From Enoplolaimus lenunculus (Eukaryota > Nematoda > Enoplea > Enoplida > Thoracostomopsidae): a stretch of 64,000 nt of DNA. The stretch covers positions 1-64,000 of the forward strand of contig JASANG010002238.1 in NCBI GenBank assembly GCA_030248215.1. Direction: 5' to 3'. Below, in pieces: positions 24,778 through 41,182 of this stretch. Below the pieces are notes generated by a model, which worked only from the letters and a program-made list of their open reading frames with translations, was not told the DNA's origin and did not search any database. Position 1 is the stretch's first letter. Every line of letters begins with the position of its first letter. The position numbers and the translations under genes are program-made.

Positions 24778-27500
24778 ATGAAACAAGTGGTAATATCGAT
24801 AGTTTGCCTATGTGCTGGTATGTTGCTATAGTTCCCAGTTAAAACACAAGTTATGCAATAGTAACTGCATTTAGGTGTAGCCAATATATCAACATAAGTT
24901 TACGTCGACATAAGTGGATGGATTAATTTATAAAATATCTCTCTAAAAATTTGAATTAATGAGTTTGTTTGTGCTGTTGGCCAATGTATAGAAAGGGACG
25001 GAACAGTAGTGTAAGCATATTTCTTGGTCTAAGCGCAAGAATGAGCTTATACCTAAGCCTAAGTCGAAGCCTAAGCAAAAATTAATCTAAACCTTAAGCT
25101 TTCGATATTCCAGTTCCACCGAAAAACGTTCCGCCCCTGATCTTACATAGGTCCTATCTTATACAGAATCTCTTTAGCATGCGTGTGGTGGGTGACTCTA
25201 TAAATGGTCAAATTTTGGCGGGAAGATTGTTTAAGAGCAGATATTTTCGGGAACGAGAGATTTTCGATGAGATCCGACAGAAACATTTGTACAGTTCTTT
25301 TTATACGATATATTTAAATTTTCAAACACTGCTATTAGTTGAGATATCAAAGCAACATTTTCTTTCGCTAAAGTTCACTTTTCGTATGCGGTTAAACGAT
25401 TCGATTACCATTTGGTTTTTTTTAAGTTTCTCACTGTGCCGCAAATTTCCTTATACCTGATTCGCAAGACGAGGATCAAAGATATCAGATAACTCGTGCC
25501 GCATGGGGTCCGCGCAATCCTAATTATCACGTAAGTGATTACCGTTTGACTCGTTGAAAATAAAAACTTCAAGTGTTCAAAACGAATTCATTCAAGTTTA
25601 TCCACGGATCTTGTACACTGTTTTAAAAGCTTTAGGCTCGTAAAAGACTTGCAAGAGGCTAATCCTAAGCATGCACTGAATAGCTTACAAGTGCCTTATG
25701 TACCTACTTATATAATATTAACAGAGAGGCAACAAATGGGTTCCGCAAACATTTTGATTTCTCAGAGAAACCTTTTTTAGAACTTTCAATTTCAGTATTA
25801 TTACATCTACAAAGAAACATAGGTTCTCCATCGTGATTTCAAAAGCGTATGCTGATCCCTTCCTTTAACCACTATAATATAAAACGCAATTATTCTGACT
25901 GAAGCACAAACGGTTTTGTAAATGTATAAAAATAATCTGAACCCTTCTATGTTAAATAAATACTGTAGTGACCCGAAGTGACCCGAATAAGAGTTGGGAC
26001 TGATATTTATTTGGCCTCTCCAGAGGGTACCCCTCTGTTATTCCGTCACGGACTGTTATTTATTTTTAACCCAAGCTCCGCAACCCTCGTTGCTGATATA
26101 TATCAGGTAGTGCAACTATCCGTGGAATTAAACGTTTATTTGTCTTGTGTCAATAGCTTGTGCGATCATGCAAGGTTATACTTGGGAATGCACTTTCAAA
26201 ACTGAAGTATGCTTTAGAGTTGCGAACTCATCTTGATTTGGGTCTGGAGTCATTTATGCGCCGCAATTACGGAAAATTGACATTTATGGACTCCATGGTT
26301 TAGGGACTCTATCAGCTTACAGACTCTAATAAGGGATATATACGGAATCCTATTGATTGGGACTCAAAATGGGGACCCCTTCTTATTACCACCCTCTTAT
26401 TAGGGTCGCTACAGTAATTGTTTTCAAAACAGAATTCGATTGTTCCGCACCACTGCTATTATTCTTCATGTATAACGCTTTATTTATGTTAACTACTTTT
26501 AGGGAAGAGCAACCCGCAGCTTAGCACAACCCGATGACCAAGTCGCTGGTCGTAATGACGTTTACGTAATGGGACTTCGATCGGTACAAAATACTAATCC
26601 GACCTGGCTGACACATTTAGGAAACGCATGGGGTCGAAAGAGAAGCTTTACAATTTTTAAACGTTCAAGATACATTCCTCAACAGAGCAGGCTGTATTTC
26701 AATAAAGTAAGTGCTAAGATGACCTTCAAAACTCGCACGATTATAGTCCGTAAATCCAAGTGTTATCCGGTTACAGCGTAGTATTTTGGGCACCGTTCCA
26801 GTAAATAGTAAAACAAAGTTTTTGATAGTACAAAATAGATCATAATATTTAGTTGAATTTACTGACTGTTATATGCATAAAGCGTGTGACATTTAATGGG
26901 TTCCTTTACAACGTGTTTACAGTTTGAGAATGTAGTATATATCGTCGCCGTATACAAAGTTCTAACTTCGTTTTAGAAAAACAATTAGCACAGTTTACAG
27001 GTCTCACCGCGAGGTGCTGGTAAACGATGACCTGGAATTAAACGTTGTGTAGAATTTCCAAAATTTGGACATATTCCGTTTGTAATTAGGTGACCATATG
27101 ACAAAGAAGCGTTTGAAACCCCATTAGATTAGAAAACTAGATTTTCGTTTCCGTGGATTATAGAAATCTAAAATATATAAAGCAGACAAAGTGAATATAT
27201 ATATCTTGAACTATAGGGTTATTTCACCAATATTACAAAAAAAAGAAAATCATTTTTCGGTGGCAGGTATTTTCCATTTTCCGTTCCGGTATTTTCAAAA
27301 TCCGGTTCCGGTATATTGTAATTGCGGTTGCATCCTAATTATCAATAGTGATATAAACAGCTGCTTGTTTTGCTAATTTACAGTCTAAACTGGCACGAAA
27401 GCTAACTTCCAATCCGACGGAATTGTACGCCGTTGACCTACGATCATCACAGAACTCAAATCCAACATGGATCACGCAACTTGGAAATGTTTGGGGTTGA
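24778..27500 (+). CDS. Neuropeptide precursor with NPTW..LGNxW-amide peptides, 4 exons
   Basis: Exons: 24778-24817, 25427-25530, 26503-26706 and 27384-27500. Phases (1, 0, 0) agree, giving 154 residues. Exon 1 encodes a signal-peptide core (KQVVISIVCLCA). Two paralogous peptides follow: SVQNTNPTWLTHLGNAWGRKR (75-95) and SSQNSNPTWITQLGNVWG ending at the stop (137-154). Each follows an Arg and a related spacer (DVYVMGLR, ELYAVDLR). Gly before RKR, or at the C-terminus, predicts C-terminal amidation. Other candidates are AAWGPRNPNYH before GR (37-50) and SFTIF before KR. From memory, C. elegans NLP-42 peptides have a similar NPxW..LGxxWamide shape; a W(X7)W-amide also recalls MIP/allatostatin-B. 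Secretory pathway; the receptor is unknown. Introns 1 and 2 carry MITEs. Exon 1 is the least certain part of the model. Confidence 0.8.
24979..25154. mobile_element. TTAGGC-bearing MITE, copy 3 (neuropeptide intron 1)
   Basis: Left GGCCAATGTATAGAAAGGGACGGAAC, right GTTCCGCCCCTGATCTTACATAGGTCC, interior CCTAAGCCTAAG. It lies within 24818-25426. Confidence 0.65.
25961..26416. mobile_element. Tc1/mariner-like MITE, copy 2 (neuropeptide intron 2)
   Basis: Bounded by TACTGTAGTGACCCGAA and TTAGGGTCGCTACAGTA, with TA at each end. 456 bp. The left terminus is partly duplicated (GTGACCCGAAGTGACCCGAATAAGAG). Confidence 0.6.
27240..27345. mobile_element. Fragment of the CAGGGTGCA family (neuropeptide intron 3)
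   Basis: TTCCGGTATTTTCAAAATCCGG-type repeats and a decayed GGTTGCATCCT right end, similar to the interior of 32452-32922. Confidence 0.4.
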
Positions 27501-28010
27501 TTGGGTCGCAACGATACATCGAAAAACAAACAGCTGTTAAAACCATAAAAAAGTGATTGGGATTTGTCCACCTAGACAGTAAAAATAATTTTGAATATAC
27601 ATCTGTGCCGAAATTGATTTATGATAAAAACTCGGTTTAAAGTACGTGCCGTATTGGATAATGACCAACTCTGTACTATTCTTAATAATAGCAAAGAACT
27701 AATCTAAATCTTTACCACTGAAAATATGTAATCTATATCTACTTTTATATGGTACTCACATTATATCGGCTCATCAATTTTACGTCTCAAACAATTGTTT
27801 ATTTTTATTTAAACGCAACATGCTCGAAAAAACGATTTCCCAACAAACTGGGTAAAATTAAAAATTGGAATAAGTTAACCTTGAACAATACTTCTGATAC
27901 TTTTACAAAAGACGATAGTCACAATTTGTTAAATACGTCATGCTAAAATATTTTGAACGAAACTAATGTACTCTTTCGATATTAAGCTATAACCTAGCCA
28001 ATGTCCATTT

Positions 28011-28146
28011 GGCCAATGTTATTTTAAGTGCCGTAACAGTAGATTAAGCGTATTCCTAAGCCTAAGCAAAAATGTAATCTAGAATCTAAACCTAGTCTTT
28101 TATAGACTCAGCAGAAATCTGGACGCCCCTAAAAGTAACATGGGCC
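28011..28146. mobile_element. TTAGGC-bearing MITE, subfamily B, short copy
   Basis: Left GGCCAATGTTATTTTAAGTGCCG, right GGACGCCCCTAAAAGTAACATGGGCC. The interior has one CCTAAGCCTAAG block after GTATT. 136 bp. Confidence 0.65.
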
Positions 28147-28420
28147 GTCCATTCGATAAACCAAACACGAATAAAACAATGAATAATCGGCGCAGTGAAA
28201 AAATAAATCCTGCTCAAAATTGTATATAGGCAATAACTATCACCAACACAAAGTGACAAATGTATTAGTAAAACTTTATTCAAACGCAATTTAGCTTGCA
28301 AAACTATCTAACAGAAACTTAATAAAATATATTGAAAAGCGTTATTATTCGTTGCAAAACGACCACGATGGCTGATGTTGTTGCGCTAACCCTTTGAGTA
28401 CAATTACCAGAATATTTGTC

Positions 28421-28569
28421 GTAGGCCAATCTGCTATTCAGGCCAATTACTAACTGGCCTTGGCCTAGGCCAAATAGCGATTGTAAGATGTAGCGAAACA
28501 AAAGTGCTATAAAACAAATAGATTGGCCTAGACCGATTAGTAATTGGCCTGAATAGCAGGTTGGTCTAC
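28421..28569. mobile_element. Fold-back MITE with 30-bp arms
   Basis: GTAGGCCAATCTGCTATTCAGG at the left is mirrored by CCTGAATAGCAGGTTGGTCTAC at the right. The arms continue through AATTACTAA/TTAGTAATT. About 150 bp in total, a near-complete hairpin on one strand. Confidence 0.7.
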
Positions 28570-29088
28570 CGCATTTACACCACAACAATTAAAAGGGCGT
28601 CTCTGAACAAGGCAGTTCCAAATTTTTCACTGCGGTTAATTGGGACTTTTCATCAAAAACCATCAAGCTTGACTGTATCATCCTGACATAAAGGAACACT
28701 GATGCATAAATGTTTCACCTAAGCACCTGATAAGGCTAACGTTCTTGCGGAATTTAAGTAATGATAACAAACCAATTAATGACAAAATAATTTAAATAAA
28801 TAAAACTGAAGAAAAAGAATGCCAGTCCAGTTAGCTAAAAATTAAATGAGAAATAATAAAATAAATCCATTGAACAAACAATATAACAGTTTTTGAGGAA
28901 TGTTAGGTTATAAATATAAACACAACAGATCTTGACAGAAACAACCGCGTTTTTTCAACAAATAACAAGGCACTTTCAATAAAAAATTTACGGCTATTTT
29001 CCACCAAGACGCAAATTAGTGATAAATAAATATTAGTTTTTGAATCACAACTAAAAATTGACATCTAAAATTATCATAAAATCATCAT
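28570..29088. other. Probable 3' flank of the IDH gene
   Basis: AT-rich, no structure recognised. The IDH 3' UTR should lie here in minus orientation; no polyadenylation signal could be assigned with confidence. Confidence 0.3.
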
Positions 29089-34436
<5,348 letters not shown>

Positions 34437-34690
34437 TATTAAAGTAATAGCGTGCGATAATTAAATTTATGTCAATACTCTGCACATTAAACTATATAAA
34501 AGTATGCAACAAAAGCTGCAGTTCAGGCGCTATACGAACGCACCACGATACTGAACCAAGACAAAAACTTTTTTAAAAAGTTCGCCATGCACTTGGTTCG
34601 AAGAACACTTGAACATATGTCAGAACTGTACGGTCGGACGACCCCTTTTCCGAAATACTGCGAATATAATTGTTTTCCCCTTAATTTCTC
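34437..34690. other. Upstream region of the IDH gene
   Basis: The minus-strand promoter would lie here; no core element recognised. The tRNA-like sequence begins just beyond. Confidence 0.3.
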
Positions 34691-34699
34691 CGAAAGATA

Positions 34700-34774
34700 T
34701 GGCCACGTCGGCAATCGAACCTCGCACCTCTCGCTCGCTAGTCAAGCGCGCTACCCATTACACCACGCGGCCGA
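34700..34774 (-). pseudogene. Degenerate tRNA or tRNA-derived SINE head
   Basis: On the minus strand, GGCCGCG pairs with CGTGGCC as a 7-bp acceptor stem (one G-T). There is an A-box-like TGGTGTAATGGGTAGC and a B-box-like GAGGTTCGATTG. The T-arm and anticodon stem contain mismatches (anticodon loop TTGACTA), so a functional tRNA is unlikely. Confidence 0.5.
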
Positions 34775-35146
34775 TATCACAATTTCCTCTGTGCTATACG
34801 TACACGAGTATGTTATGTGTCTTAACATTACACACTCTGCACATACATAAGCACCACCGCGTATACTCACAGATACATAGATAGAAAGATAGATGTTAAA
34901 TAACAGAGACTTCGAGATGTTTAGACACAGAGTGCGTAACGCAGTATCTGAAAACTAGAATATCTGAGCTAAAATCTTAATGACTCTGTTATAAACCTAT
35001 TCAGTTTCCTTATATTGTTATCAATTTTATTCAACTGTGTTCCGTAAACACAATGTATATGTAATCGCGATGCAGTAAACACAACGCTAAGCAGTAAACT
35101 GGTAAATCATAACTAATAATAGTTAAGACAAGTAGTTGAAGCAGTG

Positions 35147-35220
35147 CCGTAATAGCTCAGTTGGTAAAAGCGGTGGCCCGGATTGCCAAAGGTCGTTGGT
35201 TCGAATCTAGTCGTGGTCAG
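35147..35220 (+). pseudogene. tRNA-like sequence, likely SINE head
   Basis: An A-box-like TAGCTCAGTTGGTA and a B-box GGTTCGAATC are 44 bases apart, with a TGGC/GCCA anticodon-like stem. The acceptor ends do not pair. It points to a pol III-derived retroelement or a decayed tRNA. Confidence 0.5.
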
Positions 35221-35850
35221 TTGTTTCAAGTATTGCCCGTTAACATAGCATAAACATCGCTGGAAACCGCTCCACTAATTTTGAACGATGGGTACTGAAA
35301 AATAAATATAAATGCAATGTCTGAGAAACTCCAACGCATCTTATTTGACAGATTCCCATCAAGAGTACTAGATACAATTTATCATTTAGAAACTAGCTAA
35401 GCGTTTAACCCGAAAAAGTTTTGGTTGGGAAATTCCTGCTTTTCGGGTCAAGTACTTGCGCTCATTTACGTTTTAAACCCGTCAAAGTGGCAAACCAAAA
35501 ATGCAATAAAACCTTGTTCACTGCTTTGAAATTGTTCATAATTTTTCAAACGATACATTGTTAAAAATCGAAATCTAACATCGGGGTATCGTGAGTTGAC
35601 AGAAAGCTTAGAAATTTCTTCCTGTTCCAGCCTTTTCGAAATTTGTGAAACTTGAGTCTTTACTCAGAAATCTTTGGGTTTTGGAACATACACTGCAAAA
35701 AATGGTGAGTCAAACTGACTCTCTCTGAAATAGGCTTTTCCTGACAACCAAACTGAGTAAAAATTCGATTTCGCCACAGTCAAATTAAGTTTTGCAGCGT
35801 ACCTGGAAATTATGAGCCCGGTCCAAAGCTTAAAACCTAATCCTTTTAAC
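35221..35850. other. Intergenic; nothing recognised
   Basis: AT-rich sequence. It may include the body of the tRNA-derived element before it, but no tail or target duplication is clear. Confidence 0.3.
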
Positions 35851-36242
35851 CAGGGTGCAGCCGGAGGTGAAAAAAACGGGAGCCGGAGCTGGAGGTCAAC
35901 GAAACTTGCAAGCCCCGGAGCCGGAGCCGGAGCCGGAGGTAAAGGCGAAGTTTGGTAGTCAAAATAATGGTTAATATTGGTTAATTTTAGCCAATATCTG
36001 CAATATGTAAAGCTGCTTGGTTTTTACGCTTGTTTTCTGCAAAATTTCGGAAATTCTTTCCCGAGAATTGTGATAAAAGTGGAACGAAACGCGATAAACA
36101 AATAAATTTTGCAAAATTGTGCAAAATTTTCCTACCGAAATTACTGGAATCTCCAGCGAAAATTCAATCGGAGCCGGAGCCGGATCGGAGGCCGATTTTC
36201 TGCCGGAGCCACAGCCGTAGGCCGGCCTCCGGATGTACCCTG
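35851..36242. mobile_element. hAT-like MITE, CAGGGTGCA family, with 8-bp duplication
   Basis: Starts CAGGGTGCAGCCGGAGG and ends CCTCCGGATGTACCCTG. Flanks CTTTTAAC and CTTTTAAT match at seven of eight positions, the target duplication size of hAT transposons. GGAGCC hexamers repeat near both ends. Confidence 0.85.
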
Positions 36243-37476
36243 CTTTTAATTTAAGAATAAGCAAATGTTCAGAAGCAAGCGATATCAATGTAAGATATCA
36301 AGCCTAATGGCTTACTTGAACTAAAATTGTGATCCGCAATTTAGCATTATCTATATCCTAATTTGTGAACTGCACTGCGCGTTTTTTGACGTTTACCTGT
36401 TTCCGTAGCAGGTGTCGAACGGACATTCAGTAAACACAAAGGTACTGAATTGGTATGCCTGGTCAACTGACTACAAGAACGCTTGTCAGCATAATAGATA
36501 CCATTGCAATTGAGCAGGACACAGTTCGAAAGTGGAATTGAACATTTGTTCATTTTTACTTGCACCCACTGTTTAAACAACTGTAAGTAGTTTGTTAATT
36601 TTTTGAAGAATCAGGTATCTGGCTTGGGGCCAATAGCATTTCAAATATACGGTGTTTTGGGTACAAGCTGAAACTGTAATATCATAATAGGTAACAACCA
36701 CCAGCCCAAAACAATGGAACAAACTGCATTATGCGTTTTGTAGTTTCGTCAGGCGCACGTGAAAACCACGCGTATACCTTGCAAAACACTAGCTCTATAG
36801 CTGGCTCTTTTTTGGCAACATCAGCTGAGCAGACATCTATGTGCCTATACTACTATATATTATGGTTTTTTTATCGGCGTACTATATGTCTGTTTTCGAT
36901 AGTGTGTTATGTGTGTGGTTTAGTTTATTTTTCACATTTTTTGTTATTTTTGAAAGCAAAACAGTTTTTATTGCTTTACGTTTTAAAGCGAAGTTCTTGT
37001 GTTATTGTTATTCAACGAGCAAGTTTGCCCATTGCTGTTAGAAGCATCTTGTTTTTTTTGCGAAATATTGAAAATATCTTCGGCAAGTGGTTCATTCAGA
37101 TCAGGATGCTTGCCTCGGTCACTTTTATTAGCGTTGCGTTGAATTTTGAAACACAGGAAAACCTAAAAACCTACTGAATTGTAATCAAATAGCGAAAAGT
37201 TCACTGTCATTCAGGAAAAATTAGGTACGTTATGTAATACCTTTCATACAGATGCTAAGAATACCGCTCATAAAGACCTGAGATCGCTCCAGCCCGCGCA
37301 ACTCATGCCAATCTAAAACGTTGTATTCTAATATAATTCATAAAAATGATAGCCAAAATGATGCTGGCTTCTCGTTCATGAGTTTTCCCCAGTCACATAA
37401 CAATTGTTTTTAGTATATCGAGTTGTTTAGCATTATTTTCAGGCAAAATGTTTCCTCAAACGGACCAATGACCATT
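36243..37476. other. Intergenic; no supportable gene
   Basis: A 148-codon plus-strand frame (36731-37177) is rich in Phe, Leu, Ile and Tyr, has no family resemblance and no splice support. It is treated as chance in AT-rich DNA. Confidence 0.4.
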
Positions 37477-37597
37477 AAAGATAGTAAACTGAAAAATTTT
37501 CGCTTAAAGATAGTAAACTGAAAATTTTTCGCTTATATAAAGATAGTAAACTGAAAATTTCTCGCTTAAAGATAGTAAACTGAAAATTTTTCGCTTA
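37477..37597. repeat. Four-copy tandem repeat of about 29 bp
   Basis: The unit AAAGATAGTAAACTGAAAAT plus TTTTCGCTT occurs four times, one copy separated by an extra TATA. It abuts the left TTAA of the piggyBac-like MITE, whose TTAA arises within the last CGCTTAA. Confidence 0.9.
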
Positions 37598-37862
37598 ATC
37601 CTTTCTCACATGAATGTTCTATTAACCTGAGACCTACTTTTATGCAAGGATTCGAGCTCCAGTGACTGGAGTGTGAGACGTATACCATCACCACTCAGCT
37701 ATAGGTGCTTGACGCTCGAGGCCGAGGGGGCTCTCACGTCTTGTGGTGATTTAGTACTATGTATACGTGTTGCAATTGTTAAACACGATGCGATATATGC
37801 TATTTAACGTATATACACTGCGCTGAGTTGCCTACAGGCAACTCAATGTGAGAAGGGGTTAA
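37595..37862. mobile_element. piggyBac-like MITE, copy 2, with tRNA-like module
   Basis: TTAA at both flanks, inverted ends CCTTTCTCACATGAA and CAATGTGAGAAGGGG, and the same interior as 5626-5896 including the minus-strand A-box-like motif and GGAGCTCGAATCC. Confidence 0.75.
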
Positions 37863-38325
37863 ATAATATTTTAACATTTAGTGTTCAGATGTACATTCAA
37901 TACATAAAACATGTTTTACTGCATGCTTGTAAAGACTTTTCCCAGATTCCATACCTATATAGCCCGTGAGAACAGATAAAATATAAAATCCAAACTCTAT
38001 CGTATTTGTGATTTTAAAAATGTGGTTGGCTTTTCGCTCGCTCAAGGTTCTTTTTATTGTATCTTGCAATCGTGCAGTGCTCAGCGATTTAACTTGTCTC
38101 TAACTTTTCAAAAATCTATTGCTTAAGTACCCCGATTGGCCGATTTTTAGAATTATTTCGTTTAGGCACCGTTTTGTGTAAGCGGCTGAATAGGATAATA
38201 TTTTGAAAAACACAATTGTTCTGTCACTTTGAAATTTAGGTTAATAGAGGTTTTAACTTTATTGTATATACAATTAAACATCGGATTCGAATAATTTTAT
38301 TTTTTTATTATGCTCAAAGGACGCT
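37863..38325. other. Upstream region of the KCTD-type gene
   Basis: AT-rich; expected to hold the promoter and 5' UTR. No core motif is assigned. GCTCAAAG ends eight bases before the ATG and could be a weak splice or trans-splice acceptor. Confidence 0.3.
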
Positions 38326-39135
38326 ATGGGTAACAATAAAAATACCGTAACTTTAAACGTTGGTGGTGTCCGGTACACGACGACAATTTCAACGTTGACC
38401 CGAGAACCGGATAGCATGTTAGGCCGGATGTTCAGCGGAGACTGGAAAAATGAGGGAACGGAAGTATTTATCGATGCAGACGGAACGCTATTCCGATATA
38501 TTCTCAATTACTTGCGGCATAGTTACGGCGTAATTTTGCCGTACAACGACGAAAAGTTATTGCTTGAACTGCGCGCAGAAGCGCAATATTTTGCACTTGA
38601 AGGATTGCAGTGTAAAATTGCAGCGACGCTCGGGTTTGATGCAGGTGCTGAATTGTGCAATCAGACGAGAATTGAACGATGGTATGACGCCGAATCCACA
38701 GGGCATAGCAATGTGGGGCGTGTTAAATTTAGACCTGAAGCGATAGAAGCTTACTGGCGTATGGTTTGCTTGGCTCCTGTAGTTCCCTCTAAAACTATGA
38801 TATGCGGAATGATTAGAGAGGTAGGAAGTGCTTATTCGGGTGGTATCACTGGTTCTATATGCCCAAGTCGAAGCAAGATTGAGCTGCGATGCCTTGCATG
38901 TGGAGTGCGGCATTTCTTTGAAGTCTTGGGTGAATTTGTACACGTCGACGAAAACCAAGCGCTCGCGATTAAGTCACATATGGCAAAACAATATTTAAAA
39001 CTTGTGAAAATGACAGACTCTGAGCTGGATGACAACTCACAAAGTACCTTCACAAATGGTACGTGTTTGCTTATTGAATGGAAAGCAAATGAACAACTTC
39101 TTCATGTGCCGATTTCAGCCGTGATTCCTATCTGA
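38326..39135 (+). CDS. KCTD-family BTB/T1 domain protein, single exon
   Basis: 269 residues. Residues 5-100 form a BTB/T1 domain of the potassium-channel-tetramerisation class: VTLNVGGVRYTTTISTLTR, then DSMLGRMFSGDW, FIDADGTLFRYILNYLR and a closing LLLELRAEAQYFALEGL helix. There are no membrane segments, so this is a soluble KCTD-like protein rather than a Kv channel. Such proteins usually oligomerise and often act as Cullin-3 adaptors or GPCR/G-protein modulators. The C-terminal half (about 120-235) has a Cys-containing mixed region (CLAPVVPSKTMICGM, ELRCLACGVRHFF) that I cannot place in a specific KCTD subgroup. The start is the first Met before the domain and the stop is TGA. The resemblance to KCTD6/KCTD21 in the T1 core is from memory. 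Confidence 0.9.
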   Translation: MGNNKNTVTLNVGGVRYTTTISTLTREPDSMLGRMFSGDWKNEGTEVFIDADGTLFRYILNYLRHSYGVILPYNDEKLLLELRAEAQYFALEGLQCKIAATLGFDAGAELCNQTRIERWYDAESTGHSNVGRVKFRPEAIEAYWRMVCLAPVVPSKTMICGMIREVGSAYSGGITGSICPSRSKIELRCLACGVRHFFEVLGEFVHVDENQALAIKSHMAKQYLKLVKMTDSELDDNSQSTFTNGTCLLIEWKANEQLLHVPISAVIPI

Positions 39136-39321
39136 ACGGGTGTGATGTGTCAAGAGTTGGCATGCTGATCTCATTGTGTCGATTACTGTAGCAACCCGAA
39201 TAAGAGCGGAAAAAATAGATGAATGAGGAGTCCTGATTTAAATCCTATAGCCCGAACGCAAAAATATCACATATATTCATAATTTAATACATATGTATTT
39301 GTTAACTTGTGGTCCAAAGCC
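39136..39321. other. 3' flank of the KCTD-type gene
   Basis: It contains a solo TACTGTAGCAACCCGAATAA end (about 39184) of the Tc1/mariner-like family. Confidence 0.4.
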
Positions 39322-39735
39322 TAATGCGGCGTTCACGTTATAACTGGGGCAGCTTGGAACACGTTTTGTCCAATGTTGATTCGACGTCAACATAAAATTC
39401 TGTGATCCGAATAGCGGTTATGTAGACCAAATGTGAATGTCATATGACATTGGCTTACAAATCACTGATGTCGAGCGATCATCGTATACAAATAACCATT
39501 TGTCATATGATACTGCGGGACATTTATGCGAATATCATATGATATTCCAAAATTCTACTAAATATCATGTGATATTTATACAGGCATTGGAATTTGTGCA
39601 CGCTAAATAAAACAGTAAAAAGTCGGATAACGCAGCATTAAATGATTTCGCAAGTTGAATTAAATGTTACCAGCTATAGTCATAGGGACAAAACGTGTTC
39701 CAGGCTGCCCCAGTTATAACGTGAACCCCGCATAA
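39322..39735. mobile_element. Long-TIR fold-back MITE, copy 1
   Basis: Arms of about 45 bp: GCGGCGTTCACGTTATAACT at the left mirrored by AGTTATAACGTGAACCCCGC at the right, continuing through GGGCAGC and ACACGTTTTGTCC. The interior is dense in short palindromes such as ATATCATATGATAT. Confidence 0.8.
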
Positions 39736-39925
39736 GAGCCAACTAATAGTTGAATTTGATTGAGCTGTGTAAAATTAAATCAGACTTTCTGACAAAAATC
39801 CGGGCGGTATCTGCCTTGTGATGCTGATTTGTATTGGTATATTCTACGGGTGAAGGTTTACGTTATATATATTTCAAATTGTACTTCTTGGTCGCTGCTG
39901 AGGAGTTCGCGAATGACTACTTTAT

Positions 39926-40022
39926 AAGCCCCATTCGCACATGCAAGTTGTTACTTACAGCGAGAACTTGCAGCTGCAATTTTTGTTGTGGTACAAAAAC
40001 TTGCACGTGCGAATGGGGATTT
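39926..40022. mobile_element. Short palindromic MITE, copy 1
   Basis: AAGCCCCATTCGCACATGCAAG is mirrored by CTTGCACGTGCGAATGGGGAT. The outer flanks GAATGACT/AGTCATTC extend the pairing. A longer relative is at 46913-47192. Confidence 0.7.
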
Positions 40023-40443
40023 AGTCATTCCGTAGTGCATCCTGCATATATAATAAAATAATAATGTCCATTGTTTCAGTAATTTAGTTCAAGGTTGGGT
40101 ACAGGAAAAAACCAACGGAAACAAACGGTTTTTCTGGTGTTTGAGAAAACTTTTTATATTAATGCAGCAAATAACTTGTATTACAGCAAAAAACCTCTCG
40201 AAAAACGGCAAGAATTGAGAGTTTTCAAGCCTTCCATTCAGAACAAGTTTCCATCAATTTCAGCGGTGTTGATTTTTACTAGATTTTGTAATACCGGTTT
40301 GATTGGATATACCAGACGTTTTTGCTACTTGGGTTCGCTGTAGCCATCACAGAGTTGAATTTAAGAAGCAGTCGTATTTTTTTTGCTTCAGCTGAGGCCT
40401 AACTTTACTAATGATGTTTTTGCGGATAAATCCTACGTGTTTG
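40023..40443. other. Intergenic; nothing recognised
   Basis: An 82-codon frame at 40095-40343 has no family resemblance or splice support. Confidence 0.3.
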
Positions 40444-40798
40444 CAGGGTGCAACCGGAGGTGAGAAAACCGGATCCGCACAAGTGAGTTAAAACTTCGGG
40501 TGAAGTAAAATTATTTAATAAAGTTAGCTTTCATTTTGTCAATTTTAACGAAATATTAGAATTTTATAAACAATAATTAGTTCAAGTCTTCCAATTTGAA
40601 AATTCTCGGCAGCGTATCCTTCAATATTACCCCCAAAATGCAAACTAGCTTGTCAAGTCTCAAGTGGTACAAGATTAATAAAAGCTCGAACAATTTTGCA
40701 GCCGAATTGTCGGAACTCCGTAACAAAAAATCTACCATAATTGGAGGTCGATTTTTTGCTGGAGCCCAAGACGCAGGCAGAATTCCGGTTGTGTCCTG
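40444..40798. mobile_element. CAGGGTGCA-family MITE, decayed copy
   Basis: Left CAGGGTGCAACCGGAGG, right CCGGTTGTGTCCTG (two changes from the consensus end). Flanking 8-mers do not match. Confidence 0.6.
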
Positions 40799-41182
40799 CT
40801 TCATTAATCTTAAAATGATTGCTGTATAAATAATGTGTCTTAGTTTTGCTGTTCTGTTTAATCCAAAATTCCCAGCTGTGTGTATAACGCGTTAATCTTG
40901 AACTATAAACTTCGGACTTTAGCGAACGAGAATCTTACAAGTTTACGGCTAACTGGCTGGCAGATGTTGTTTTTCAGACATTTGTCATTTTGGATTGTGT
41001 TTCCTATTGTGATGCGTAGCGAAGTCTTGATTTGAGTAAAATTGTCATGTGGTTTTCTTAGTATCAATTTAGCATCAGATTTAGCACCCATCAACGTCAT
41101 TGCTTTTGTTGATGTTGTAGTACATGTGTTTCAAATTTTGCGTTTTTTCCTTTTTGATATAATTTTTTCAAAATATATGTAG

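Noticed and set aside
34700-34774. Functional tRNA gene on the minus strand
   Set aside because: The acceptor stem pairs, but the T-arm and anticodon stem are broken, so it is called degenerate or SINE-derived.
36731-37177. 148-codon plus-strand frame with hydrophobic segments
   Set aside because: Phe/Leu/Ile/Tyr content follows the AT-rich composition; no signal peptide or domain logic and no splice context.
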